Assembly (NCBI GenBank): GCA_017643495.1
Contig: JAEPNK010000003.1
Location: 84,602-148,601, forward strand
Length of the DNA: 64,000 bases
Reading direction: 5' to 3'
Origin: Rhizobiaceae bacterium
Lineage (GTDB): Bacteria; Pseudomonadota; Alphaproteobacteria; Rhizobiales; Rhizobiaceae
The notes under the pieces were generated by a model, which saw nothing but the letters and a program-made list of their open reading frames with translations, ran no database searches and was not told the DNA's origin. Of this stretch, positions 37,764-46,576 are shown piece after piece. Numbering within the stretch: the stretch's first letter is position 1; every line of letters begins with the position of its first letter. The position numbers and the translations under genes are program-made.

Positions 37764-38371
37764 GCCTCCCATCCCGCCTCGACAGGTTTTATCCGATATT
37801 TGACCATACAGACTGGCTTGAACGGCTGTTGCCGCTGGGCATCAAGCTTGTGCAATTGCGGGCCAAGGATTTGCCGGAAAACGAGACCCGTTCACAGATA
37901 AGACGGGCAAAACAGCTTTGCGACGACAACGGGACACAGTTGATTGTCAATGACTACTGGGAACTGGCAATTGATGAAGGCTGTGATTTCATCCATCTGG
38001 GGCAGGAAGACCTTGAGGATGCGGATCTCGAAACAATCAGAAAGCACGGACTGAAGCTCGGCGTCAGCACGCATGACCCTGATGAACTTGACCGGGCACT
38101 TGCGGTCAATCCGGATTACGTCGCCCTCGGGCCGATTTACCCGACCATTCTCAAGAAAATGAAATGGCACCAGCAGGGTGTGGAAAAACTGACCGAATGG
38201 AAAAGCCAGATCGGCAATGTTCCGCTGGTCGGCATTGGCGGCATGAGTGTCGAGCGCGCGCCCGGCGTCTTTGCTGCCGGTGCAGACATTGTATCCGTGG
38301 TCACGGATATCACTCTCAACGATGACCCGGAAAAACGCGTAAAGGAATGGATTTCGGTAACACGGCCATGA
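37760..38371 (+). CDS. thiE: Thiamin-phosphate synthase ThiE
   Basis: 203 residues, TIM-barrel TMP synthase. It has [42 protein letters not shown] and [20 protein letters not shown], although the usual TxTK phosphate-site motif is altered to [28 protein letters not shown] is intact. ThiE couples the thiazole and pyrimidine halves. The altered residues suggest the divergent ThiE form of some Alphaproteobacteria. It overlaps thiG and thiF by four bases each. Confidence 0.9.
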   Translation: MSLPSRLDRFYPIFDHTDWLERLLPLGIKLVQLRAKDLPENETRSQIRRAKQLCDDNGTQLIVNDYWELAIDEGCDFIHLGQEDLEDADLETIRKHGLKLGVSTHDPDELDRALAVNPDYVALGPIYPTILKKMKWHQQGVEKLTEWKSQIGNVPLVGIGGMSVERAPGVFAAGADIVSVVTDITLNDDPEKRVKEWISVTRP

Positions 38372-39369
38372 ATGATGAAAACCGCTATATCCGGCAGATG
38401 ATCCTGCCCGAATTCGGAGAAAACGGGCAGGCAAAACTCGCTTCTGCCCATGTTCTGGTGATCGGCGCAGGCGGTCTGGGCTGTCCGGCACTTCAATATC
38501 TGGTTGCTGCCGGCATTGGCAGGATCACGATTGTCGATGCAGATACCGTTTCGCGTACCAATCTTCACCGCCAGACACTCTACCGTGAAGGCGACATCGG
38601 CAGGAACAAGGCCGAAGCCGCGCGCGATACCCTTTGTCGTTTGAATCCCGATACAGACATTGTGGCGGTTGTGCAGCGCATGGATGCAGCAAACATCACG
38701 AAACTGCTTGAAGGCGTGGATATCGCCATGGACTGCGCTGACAGCTTTGCGGTCAGTTATGCATTGTCCGATGCATGCCTTGAAGCGAAGACCCCGCTGT
38801 CAAGCGCTTCGGCGCTCGGGTTTTCGGGCTATACCGGCGGGTTTTGTGGAAACGCACCGTCCCTTCGCGCCCTGTTTCCCGATCTGCCGGACCGTGCTGC
38901 CAATTGCAGCACTGCCGGGGTGATGGGCCCCGTTGTGGGCATGCTTGGCTGCCTTCAGGCGCAGATGGTTCTCAGTCACCTGCTGGAACTTGAACCCTCC
39001 CCGCTCGGCCAATGCATTACGCTTGATTGCAGAAGCTTTCACGTTTCCTCATTCCGCTTCGACAAGGCACCGGAACCGGATGGCACCGTTCTCCGCTTCA
39101 TAGCACCTTCACAGATTGAGCCTGATGATTTTGTGGTGGAACTGCGGGACAGCATGGAGGCCCCTGTGCCGGCAACGCACAATGCCCATCGTTATCAGGT
39201 GGCTGACTTTGGCCCGGATGGCCCCCGCCCGGAAAACGGGCAGCGCGCGGTGTTGTGTTGCAGATCCGGGCTGCGCTCATGGCAGGCTGCTCAAAGGCTC
39301 ATGCCTGTCTGGAATGGAGACATTGCATTGATAGCCATGGGCGACCAAGAGCAACAGCCAACGGGCTGA
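38368..39369 (+). CDS. thiF: ThiF-family adenylyltransferase with rhodanese-like tail
   Basis: 333 residues from [20 protein letters not shown]. The E1-like domain (about 1-235) has VIGAGGLGCPALQYLVAAG, DADTVSRTNLHRQTLY and NCSTAGVMGPVVGMLGCLQ. The zinc-binding cysteine pair of typical ThiF/MoeB (CxxC near LF) is replaced: here the segment reads SLRALFPD. A C-terminal rhodanese-like segment (about 265-333) carries VLCCRSGLRSWQAAQRLM with a candidate persulfide cysteine. It is expected to adenylate ThiS and perhaps deliver sulfur. It starts inside the thiE stop (ATGA) and ends the operon. Confidence 0.9.
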   Translation: MNDENRYIRQMILPEFGENGQAKLASAHVLVIGAGGLGCPALQYLVAAGIGRITIVDADTVSRTNLHRQTLYREGDIGRNKAEAARDTLCRLNPDTDIVAVVQRMDAANITKLLEGVDIAMDCADSFAVSYALSDACLEAKTPLSSASALGFSGYTGGFCGNAPSLRALFPDLPDRAANCSTAGVMGPVVGMLGCLQAQMVLSHLLELEPSPLGQCITLDCRSFHVSSFRFDKAPEPDGTVLRFIAPSQIEPDDFVVELRDSMEAPVPATHNAHRYQVADFGPDGPRPENGQRAVLCCRSGLRSWQAAQRLMPVWNGDIALIAMGDQEQQPTG

Positions 39370-39464
39370 ACCCAACAATACCATCTGACACACGCGATAC
39401 CGCTAGCTGACCCAAGACTGGACCCGGCATGGCATCAAATCATCGATTTCCGGAAATGAAAATT

Positions 39465-39570
39465 GGGGTCGGTCGGTGTTCCAGTAATGGTACGAGGAGG
39501 CCATCTAAACCTGGAATACCGACCGACGACCCCACGGACCCAGGAGATGCGGCGGACCTGAGCACTCCGT
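39465..39570 (-). ncRNA. Candidate structured small RNA or long 3-prime hairpin
   Basis: The 388-base gap 39370-39757 between convergent thiF and pleD holds two adjacent hairpins. The larger has arms 39465-39484 and 39511-39533, a stem of about 20 pairs with few mismatches, capped by a smaller ATGG/CCAT stem. The second spans 39534-39570 with ACGGA/TCCGT and CAGG/CCTG. On the minus strand the loops read GGCCTCCTCGTACC and CCGCCGCATCTCCTGG, both with anti-Shine-Dalgarno-like CUCCU. On the plus strand they are GGAGG-like. After the larger hairpin the minus strand continues AATTTTCATTT. The RNA family is not identified and the strand is inferred. Confidence 0.5.
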
Positions 39571-39757
39571 AGGGTATTTCGGAAAAGACGGGAACTGCAC
39601 CCCGCCTGCAATATTCATGTTTGAAGAATTGACTCAGATCGTTTCAAAAATCAACGATTTGCTAACCATTTGAGCCGTGTTTTTGCCGAAAAGCGACGAT
39701 CATATTTAACCGTTAAGATTAATCCGCCGGTTTTCCGACCGATTCAAGGTGAGCTGA

Positions 39758-41137
39758 TCAGGCTGCCAGCTCGGTAACAATCCGGTTGCGACCATTGCGT
39801 TTGGCCGTGTAGAGGGCAACATCAGCCCGCTTCATAAGACGCTCAGGTGTATCATCTTCGCCATCGATCGAGGAAACACCCATGCTCATGGTGATGCTGA
39901 TCTGCTTGCTGCCACCGGCAACCTGAACCGGATGCGCCTCGACTTCCAGGCGAATCCTTTCGGCGATCTTCTCGGCACGTTCCACATCCGTATCCGGCAT
40001 GATTATGACGAATTCTTCGCCACCAAACCGCGAAGCGAGATCCACTTCCCTGACCGATTTGGTTATGCGGGAAGCCACTTCACGAATAACCTGGTCACCG
40101 GCATCATGACCATATGTGTCATTCACTGCCTTGAAGTGATCAATGTCGCACATGATTGCAGCAATCCCGGAGCCTGACCTGCGGGCATTGTCAAACATGT
40201 TTGCGTAGTGTGAATCGTGATACCGGCGATTGTGCAGACCCGTAAGCGGGTCCTTCACGGCCAGTTCTATCGTCTGCTGCACAGAGTTGCGAAGGCAATC
40301 ATTGTAGTGCTTCCGGCGAATCTGTGTCCGGGAACGTGCGAGCAATTCCTGCTGGTCAATCGGACGCCGGATGTAATCATTCACCCCGATCTCGAGTGCA
40401 CGACTGACTATCTGCTCCTGATCCATGTCCGCCATCACGAGCAATGGCAGATTTCTGGTTTTTTCGACCGAGCGCAAATGCGAGCACAGTCTCAGACTGT
40501 CCACCCCTTCCATGGAAAGTGATACCACGGCCAGATCAAACTCATTGCCGACAATGGAAATCAGGGCTTCATTCGGGTTGGTGATGACCTGTACGTCATA
40601 TTCCTCGCAAAGATAGTCGACAACGCGCTCATAGGAACTGGCTCGATCATCAACCACTACAACCCGCCGCCGGTTTCCGTCATTGTGCCGGAAATCGTCA
40701 AAATGCGGCTCGCTGAAAGCCAGTTGGCTTCCGGTCATGGCGCGCATGCGCAGGTCATCGGTCAACATTTTGAGACGAACCAGGCTCTTGACCCTGGTCA
40801 CCAGCGCCAAATCATTGACGGGCTTGGTGAGGAAATCGTCTGCACCTGCTTCCAGCCCCCGGACACGGTCTTCCGTCTGGTCCAGCGCAGTCACCATTAC
40901 TACCGGCAAGTGCATTGTCGAAGGATCCTGTTTCAGCCGTCGGCAAACCTCAAAGCCATCCATGCCGGGCATCATTACATCCAGCAGAACAAGGTCACAC
41001 TGTCCTTCCCGGCACATTCGTATGGCATCGGGGCCATTGTCAGCCGTCAAAACCTGAAAATACTCAGCCATCAATCTCGCTTCGAGAAGGCGCACATTGG
41101 TGGGTATGTCGTCAACAACGAGAATGCGGGCTGTCAA
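39758..41137 (-). CDS. pleD: PleD-type response regulator diguanylate cyclase
   Basis: 459 residues in REC-REC-GGDEF order. REC1 (about 1-125) has its acceptor D53 (LVLLDVMMPGMDG). REC2 (about 157-275) lacks the acceptor Asp (LAVVSLSMEGVDS), as in the PleD adaptor domain. The GGDEF domain (about 295-457) has GGEEF at 372-376 and the RxxD inhibitory site REVD at 363-366, so it should make c-di-GMP and be feedback-inhibited. It follows divK by 49 bases in a presumed operon. PleD controls polar development and motility in relatives. Confidence 0.96.
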   Translation of the reverse strand: MTARILVVDDIPTNVRLLEARLMAEYFQVLTADNGPDAIRMCREGQCDLVLLDVMMPGMDGFEVCRRLKQDPSTMHLPVVMVTALDQTEDRVRGLEAGADDFLTKPVNDLALVTRVKSLVRLKMLTDDLRMRAMTGSQLAFSEPHFDDFRHNDGNRRRVVVVDDRASSYERVVDYLCEEYDVQVITNPNEALISIVGNEFDLAVVSLSMEGVDSLRLCSHLRSVEKTRNLPLLVMADMDQEQIVSRALEIGVNDYIRRPIDQQELLARSRTQIRRKHYNDCLRNSVQQTIELAVKDPLTGLHNRRYHDSHYANMFDNARRSGSGIAAIMCDIDHFKAVNDTYGHDAGDQVIREVASRITKSVREVDLASRFGGEEFVIIMPDTDVERAEKIAERIRLEVEAHPVQVAGGSKQISITMSMGVSSIDGEDDTPERLMKRADVALYTAKRNGRNRIVTELAA

Positions 41138-41186
41138 TTGACCACCTCCGGTACTGGCATATCATGTTTTCTGGATTGGCCGGTCA

Positions 41187-41561
41187 TTACTCACCATCAC
41201 CGATGTAATACTGGATGGTCTTTACGAAACTCGCGACGGAAATAGGCTTTGAAATATATGCTTCGCATCCGCCCTGACGAATTCGCTCCTCATCTCCCTT
41301 CATTGCAAAGGCAGTCACCGCGATGACAGGAATGGAAGATATGCCGTCATCCTCCTTGATCCATCGTGTAACATCGAGGCCGGAAACCTCGGGAAGCTGA
41401 ATATCCATCAGGATAAGGTCGGGCTTGTGTTCCCGAGCCAGATCAAGCGCTTTCATGCCATCCCGGGTCTGGATGATGGAATACCCTTTTGCCTCCAACA
41501 AATCGTTGAAAAGCTTCATGTTCAGTTCGTTGTCTTCGACGATCAGTATCTTTTTTGACAT
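41187..41561 (-). CDS. divK: Cell-cycle response regulator DivK
   Basis: 124 residues, a stand-alone REC domain from [20 protein letters not shown]. The acceptor is D53 in [14 protein letters not shown], and the later YISKPIS has the conserved Lys. DivK links the kinases DivJ/PleC/DivL to CtrA control of the cell cycle. An upstream open frame (to 41663) is not taken as coding. The divK-pleD order matches other Alphaproteobacteria. Confidence 0.96.
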   Translation of the reverse strand: MSKKILIVEDNELNMKLFNDLLEAKGYSIIQTRDGMKALDLAREHKPDLILMDIQLPEVSGLDVTRWIKEDDGISSIPVIAVTAFAMKGDEERIRQGGCEAYISKPISVASFVKTIQYYIGDGE

Positions 41562-41684
41562 CAGATAAAATTCCCAAGCACCAAAACCGCCCGGGCCAAT
41601 TCTGGATATTGCAATTTCCGGGTGATAAGCTAACGCAATAAGGTTGACGAAACACAAACGCAACCGTCAAGCCCGGGTCTCAAA

Positions 41685-41978
41685 ATGCACAAAATGCGAA
41701 CCATGTCTGCTGAAACCGCAAGTGACATTGCCGTGTCGGGTTTGCAATTCATAGCAGGTGATACAGAACAGCTTTCAAGGTTTGTATCGCTTACAGGCAT
41801 GGAACCGGAACAAATGCGCGCCATGGCTTCCACACCGGCTTTTCTTGAAGCAATTCTTGATTATTTCATGGGCCATGAGCCAACATTGCTGTCTTTCGCG
41901 GCAAGCGCGGGCATTGCCCCTCAAGATGTGGTCAATGCAAAGGCCGCCCTCGCCCCTCATCCCGACACGGGAGCTTAG
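41685..41978 (+). CDS. DUF3572 family protein
   Basis: 97 residues, or 94 or 91 if one of the next in-frame ATGs (41694, 41703) is used. The core IAVSGLQFIAGDTEQLSRFV, AILDYFMGHEPTLLSFAASA is that of the alphaproteobacterial DUF3572 family, function unknown. It is divergent from divK and ends four bases before the TTG start of dinB, a linkage seen in relatives. Confidence 0.85.
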   Translation: MHKMRTMSAETASDIAVSGLQFIAGDTEQLSRFVSLTGMEPEQMRAMASTPAFLEAILDYFMGHEPTLLSFAASAGIAPQDVVNAKAALAPHPDTGA

Positions 41979-41981
41979 GCA

Positions 41982-43259
41982 TTGCAGCGGGATGCAGCAG
42001 GGTTCTGCAGGGACTGCCTGACCTGGCAGACAGGAAACAGCGCCAATCCGAGACGTTGCAGCAAGTGCGGCAGTCCGCGCATTGCAAGACATCCCGAACT
42101 TTCAACACTAGCCATCGCCCATATTGACTGTGATGCCTTCTACGCTTCTGTCGAGAAACGGGACAATCCCGAACTTGCCGACAAGCCGGTCATCATAGGC
42201 GGAGGCAAGAGAGGTGTTGTCTCAACCGCCTGCTATGTGGCGCGGATACGCGGTGTTCACTCTGCACAACCCATGTTCAAGGCCCTTGAAGCGTGTCCCG
42301 ATGCGGTGGTGATCAAGCCGGACATGCGCAAATATTCAGAAGCAGGCAAACAGATACGCGAAATGATGCGCAGCCTGACACCGCAGGTTGAACCCCTGTC
42401 GATTGACGAAGCATTTCTCGACATGCGCGGCACGGAGAAACTGCATGGCGCACCAGCAGCCGAAGTACTGATCCGCCTGGCGCAGCGCATCGAAAAGGAA
42501 GTCGGTGTCACCGTTTCGGTCGGCCTTTCCTATTGCAAATTCCTGGCCAAGGTTGCTTCAGACCTAGACAAGCCACGCGGCTTTGCTGCCATCGGACAAA
42601 GCGAAGCAATATCATTCCTCAGGGAGCAATCTGTTTCAATCGTCTGGGGTGTGGGAAAAGTCACCCAGAAACGGCTTGCTGAAGACGGAATCACACACCT
42701 GTCCACCGTGCAGGACATGGATGATGCAGACCTGATCCGCCGTTACGGATCCATGGGGCAGCATCTTGCCCGGTTGGCAAGGGGAGAAGACAGTCGTCTC
42801 GTAAAACCCGGCAATGCATCCAAATCGGTCAGCTCGGAAACCACTTTCAATGAAGATATTGCCAGTGCTGAAAAATTGTTGCCGGTACTCAGGAAACTAT
42901 CGCAGCGTGTATCCGGCCAGTTGAAAGACAAGCACATCGCTGGCCAGACCATCGTCCTGAAACTGAAAACAGCGGATTTCAAGACCAGAACACGGTCCCG
43001 CCAGATACCGGACCCGACCCAACTGGAAGACCGGATATTCCGCACTGCAAGTGAATTGCTGCTGAAAGAGCTCGATGGCACCCGCTTCCGGCTTCTCGGT
43101 GTCGGCGTTTCAACGCTGGGTCCGGATGAGCAGGCCGATCCTGATGACCTGGTTGATCCTGATTCAACACGGCGTGCCAAGGCGGAACGGGCGATCGACC
43201 GTGTCCGCAACCGGTTCGGTCAGGATGCCGTCCAGTTTGGCATCAACTTCAAGAACTGA
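41982..43259 (+). CDS. dinB: DNA polymerase IV with N-terminal zinc-finger extension
   Basis: 425 residues from a TTG start. A short extension has two CxxC pairs (FCRDCLTW and RRCSKCGS), as in rhizobial DinB2. The Y-family core begins near residue 42 ([20 protein letters not shown]) with the second acidic motif [10 protein letters not shown], HhH elements ([17 protein letters not shown]) and a little-finger domain. Translesion polymerase; the ethical residue set for catalysis (D, D, E) is intact. No other ATG is available near the start. Confidence 0.94.
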   Translation: MQRDAAGFCRDCLTWQTGNSANPRRCSKCGSPRIARHPELSTLAIAHIDCDAFYASVEKRDNPELADKPVIIGGGKRGVVSTACYVARIRGVHSAQPMFKALEACPDAVVIKPDMRKYSEAGKQIREMMRSLTPQVEPLSIDEAFLDMRGTEKLHGAPAAEVLIRLAQRIEKEVGVTVSVGLSYCKFLAKVASDLDKPRGFAAIGQSEAISFLREQSVSIVWGVGKVTQKRLAEDGITHLSTVQDMDDADLIRRYGSMGQHLARLARGEDSRLVKPGNASKSVSSETTFNEDIASAEKLLPVLRKLSQRVSGQLKDKHIAGQTIVLKLKTADFKTRTRSRQIPDPTQLEDRIFRTASELLLKELDGTRFRLLGVGVSTLGPDEQADPDDLVDPDSTRRAKAERAIDRVRNRFGQDAVQFGINFKN

Positions 43260-43274
43260 TGCCCGCTGGCACTA

Positions 43275-44105
43275 TCAGTTCTCCATCTTGCACGGCTTTT
43301 CGTCGAAATATTCGAATTCGGTGAGTGAGGCGAGCAGCGAATAGTCCTGGTAACGCATGTTCAACTGGCGCGTTACACCATCACCATAAAGATAGAAGGA
43401 CGCCTCATAAATCGGCGTGGCTTCTGCCGTATTTCCGAGGTTCTTGTCGAAATAGCTCATGGTTACCGGCCAGGCCTGCCTGCCACGCAAGCCCTTGATT
43501 GCCTCCGACGTTTCATCATCAAGCACTTCATCCAACTTTTTCGGCTTGCCGATGACGCTGGCACTGCTGAGGGTCTTGTCTGCATCTCCCGACCCGTCAA
43601 AAATGTCATGTCTCAGGAAAACGGTTCCTTCACGCGCTGCATTCAACACCCTGATGAGGTGTGTGCTGGTGAAAATGGCATCCTCCAGTTCGAACTCGCG
43701 TTTCTCACCCTGCCCGAGCCGTACCTCGATTCCCTCCGCGGTCCGCTCCGCGCTGCCGATAACCTTCTGGTCGGGCGTGTCGTTGACAAAACTCTTTGTC
43801 TGGAAAGAAAACTCTTTCCCGTCGGGGCTCTCATAGGTTGATGTCTGCTGGTCGGTCACGAATGTATCGCGGCCGGTATTGATTTTTGTAACAAACCGGT
43901 AGCGTACGGAAATTCCCTCGCACTCGTTTCCACTCACTTCATAGACAATCCGGCCTGTCATGCCCTTGATGCCGGAACGCTCCTCGGCATCATCCAGCTT
44001 TACATCGTACACCGCCCGGTGCGGTTTGAGGATTTCGAAACCAGCCGCATGGGCGGACACAGTTCCGGCAAGCACAATCACAAGACTGGATACGAGTATT
44101 TTCAC
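43275..44105 (-). CDS. eipB: Cell-envelope integrity protein EipB (DUF1849)
   Basis: 276 residues from the GTG at 44105 (MKILVSSLVIVLAGTVSAHA when read as Met), with GAAAGG upstream; the longer frame to 44180 is unlikely. Signal peptide to about residue 20. The mature part has the DUF1849 start KPHRAVYDVKLDDAEERSGI and one early Cys (GNECEGISV) plus a final CKMEN, the disulfide pair known from Brucella EipB. EipB is a periplasmic beta-spiral protein needed for envelope stability. It diverges from the phosphodiesterase gene. Confidence 0.9.
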   Translation of the reverse strand: MKILVSSLVIVLAGTVSAHAAGFEILKPHRAVYDVKLDDAEERSGIKGMTGRIVYEVSGNECEGISVRYRFVTKINTGRDTFVTDQQTSTYESPDGKEFSFQTKSFVNDTPDQKVIGSAERTAEGIEVRLGQGEKREFELEDAIFTSTHLIRVLNAAREGTVFLRHDIFDGSGDADKTLSSASVIGKPKKLDEVLDDETSEAIKGLRGRQAWPVTMSYFDKNLGNTAEATPIYEASFYLYGDGVTRQLNMRYQDYSLLASLTEFEYFDEKPCKMEN

Positions 44106-44170
44106 GTTGAAGACCTTTCGAATTCCAATATCATCGGGAGCATATCCCTCTCCAATTCCAAGGCAAAGCT

Positions 44171-44905
44171 GTGACAGCAAAATCAGGCGACAAAACGCAA
44201 ATCAATGTTAACTGGATAAAAAAAATTCCGATTGCCCACCGGGGGTTGCATTCTCCCGACAAGGGCATATTCGAAAATACGCTTTCCGCTGCACTGGCAG
44301 CCAAGGAAGCCGGGTATGCAATCGAGATTGACCTGCAACCCTCGGCGGACGGCATTCCGGTGGTTTTTCATGATTATCAGTTGAAACGCATGACCGGTCA
44401 TGATGGGAAAACCAGGGAACTTGACCTCGAATCATTGCGACAGTTGAAGATTGCAGGCACAAAAGACCACATACCGACCCTTCGCGAATTCCTTGACCTG
44501 GTCAGGGGACAGGTGCCGATCGTACTGGAATTAAAGGGACTTCCCGGAATGGATGACGGTTTTGTCGACGCTGTAGCCAGGGAACTGGTGCATTATGACG
44601 GTGACGTTGCGATCATGTCGTTCCACCATCACATCTTGCGCGACGCACGTGCACTCCATCCCGGTATCGCCCTTGGGTTGACTGCCGAGGGAGATGATTC
44701 TGCCTATGAGCAACATTCGCAAATCGTGGAAGAGACCGAGCCGGATTTCATTTCCTATGAACTGGCCAACCTGACTTGCCGGTTTGTCCGCGAGTTTACC
44801 GCATCCGGAAAGCCTGCCATCTGCTGGACCGTGCGAAGTGCAGAAGATGCCGCCCATGCCGACAAGCATGTCGACCAGATAACCTTTGAGGGGTTTCTCC
44901 CTTGA
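44171..44905 (+). CDS. Glycerophosphodiester phosphodiesterase
   Basis: 244 residues from GTG at 44171. The GDPD signature IAHRGLHSPDKGIFENTLSA near residue 20 has the first catalytic His and the Glu-Asn pair. EIDLQPSADGIPVVFHD supplies the acid ligands and second His. No signal peptide, so the enzyme is cytoplasmic as UgpQ. It hydrolyses glycerophosphodiesters to glycerol-3-phosphate. No ugp transporter genes are adjacent. Confidence 0.92.
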   Translation: MTAKSGDKTQINVNWIKKIPIAHRGLHSPDKGIFENTLSAALAAKEAGYAIEIDLQPSADGIPVVFHDYQLKRMTGHDGKTRELDLESLRQLKIAGTKDHIPTLREFLDLVRGQVPIVLELKGLPGMDDGFVDAVARELVHYDGDVAIMSFHHHILRDARALHPGIALGLTAEGDDSAYEQHSQIVEETEPDFISYELANLTCRFVREFTASGKPAICWTVRSAEDAAHADKHVDQITFEGFLP

Positions 44906-44959
44906 AGTTCGTGACCCAACCGCCAAATCCTGTAGGAACATGACAGGAAACACGGACCT

Positions 44960-46123
44960 TTGAGCGAAACTTTCACCATTCGTGTCGTCAATTCCCTTGC
45001 TGACGTTGATGCCGGGCAATGGGACGGCCTGCTTGCCGGGCAGCCGCTGAACCCGTTTCTTACCCATGCATTCCTGCATGCACTGGAAAATTCCGGCTCG
45101 GCTGTGCCCGAGACCGGCTGGCTCGGACAACACCTTGTGCTCGAATCGGGCGCCGGAGAATATCTGGCTGCCCTGCCCTGCTATCTGAAGAACCACAGCC
45201 AGGGCGAGTATGTGTTCGACCACGGCTGGGCAGATGCTTTCATGCGCGCCGGAGGTGACTACTATCCGAAACTGCAATGTTCCGTTCCGTTCACGCCTGC
45301 AACCGGGCCGCGTTTTCTTGTCCCGGAATGTGAGAACCGCGAGGCGAGAATTGCAGCGCTTGCGGAAGGTCTCAAACAATTGTCCGCCCGGTTGAACGTA
45401 TCGTCAGCGCACATCACTTTCATGCAGGAAGACGAATGGGATGCTGCGGGAAAGTTTGATTACCTCCAGCGTACGGACCAGCAGTTCCACTGGGTGAATG
45501 AGAATTATGAAAGCTTTGATGACTTTCTCAACGCCCTTTCTTCCCGCAAGAGGAAAAACATTCGTAAGGAACGCAATACTGCCCTGGCCGGCAACGGCAT
45601 TGAAATCGACCTTTTGAGTGGCGACCAGTTTGTCGAGCCTGTCTGGGACAGGTTTTTCGAATTCTACACGGATACGGGCGCCCGCAAATGGGGGCAGCCC
45701 TATCTGACACGCGAGTTTTTCTCACAGATCGGCGAAACCATGGGGGAGCGGACACTCCTTGTGATGGCAAAACGCGAGGGTCAATACATTGCCGGCGCGC
45801 TCAATTTCATCGGAGACGAATGCCTCTACGGGCGACATTGGGGATGCATAGAAGACCATTCCTGCCTGCATTTCGAGGTTTGCTATTACCAGGCCATCGA
45901 CTTTGCGATCAGGAACCGGCTTGCACGCGTTGAGGCAGGCGCACAGGGAGCACACAAGCTTGCGCGCGGTTATGTGCCGGTTACAACCCGGTCAGCGCAC
46001 TGGATAACCCATCCCGGGCTCCGCAATGCCGTATCCGATTATCTGGATCAGGAACGCAGGCATGTGGAAATGGAGAACCGGGCCCTTGCCGAACATGCCC
46101 CATTCAGGAAAGACAGAACGTGA
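44960..46123 (+). CDS. GNAT-fold peptidogalycan/FemAB-like protein (COG3146)
   Basis: 387 residues, starting at TTG 44960 (read MSETFTIRVVNSLADVDAGQ). Motifs PFLTHAFLHALENSGSAVP, LSSRKRKNIRKERNTAL, HWGCIEDHSCLHFEVCYYQA and RVEAGAQGAHKLARGYVP mark the DUF482/COG3146 family, a double-GNAT (FemAB-like) group. The acceptor is not known. It lies 55 bases after the phosphodiesterase and is followed closely by the HIT protein. Confidence 0.85.
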   Translation: MSETFTIRVVNSLADVDAGQWDGLLAGQPLNPFLTHAFLHALENSGSAVPETGWLGQHLVLESGAGEYLAALPCYLKNHSQGEYVFDHGWADAFMRAGGDYYPKLQCSVPFTPATGPRFLVPECENREARIAALAEGLKQLSARLNVSSAHITFMQEDEWDAAGKFDYLQRTDQQFHWVNENYESFDDFLNALSSRKRKNIRKERNTALAGNGIEIDLLSGDQFVEPVWDRFFEFYTDTGARKWGQPYLTREFFSQIGETMGERTLLVMAKREGQYIAGALNFIGDECLYGRHWGCIEDHSCLHFEVCYYQAIDFAIRNRLARVEAGAQGAHKLARGYVPVTTRSAHWITHPGLRNAVSDYLDQERRHVEMENRALAEHAPFRKDRT

Positions 46124-46137
46124 CAGGAGAAAACAAG

Positions 46138-46566
46138 ATGAGCACCGACCCGTATGACAATGACAATGTTTTCGCGAAAATCCTTCGTGGCGACATGCCT
46201 TCATTCAAGGTTCATGAAGATGAACACGTTCTTTGTTTCATGGATATCATGCCGCGGGGCAAGGGCCACAGCCTGGTCATTCCGAAAGCACCATGCCGCA
46301 ATCTTCTCGATGCGGAGCCCGAAGTCGTGGCCCGGGTACACAGAACAGCACAGAAAGTTGCCCGCGCTGCCATGAAGGCGTTTTCTGCCGATGGCATTAC
46401 AATACAGCAATTCAACGAAGATGCCGGCGGACAGGAGGTTTATCACTATCATGTGCATGTGATTCCACGTTTTTCCGGCGTCAAAATGGGACCTCCGGGT
46501 GTCATGGGTGACATGGATGAAATCAGGGAAAACGGCGAGAAGCTTGCAGGTTCACTAGAAGACTGA
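46138..46566 (+). CDS. HIT-family nucleotide hydrolase
   Basis: 142 residues from the ATG at 46138 (MSTDPYDNDNVFAKILRGDM), with AGGAGAAAA upstream. The histidine triad is in VYHYHVHVIPRF, and the entrance motif HVLCFMDIMPRGKGHSLVIP is intact. The family hydrolyses or transfers nucleotidyl groups, often AMP-lysine or ADP compounds. A GTG at 46120 overlapping the previous gene is a less likely start. Confidence 0.93.
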   Translation: MSTDPYDNDNVFAKILRGDMPSFKVHEDEHVLCFMDIMPRGKGHSLVIPKAPCRNLLDAEPEVVARVHRTAQKVARAAMKAFSADGITIQQFNEDAGGQEVYHYHVHVIPRFSGVKMGPPGVMGDMDEIRENGEKLAGSLED

Positions 46567-46576
46567 ACCCAATACC

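Noticed and set aside
39370..39757. SRP RNA, RNase P RNA or tmRNA in the structured gap
   Set aside because: The signature words of these RNAs (for example the GGAAGGAAGC-like SRP loop) are absent.
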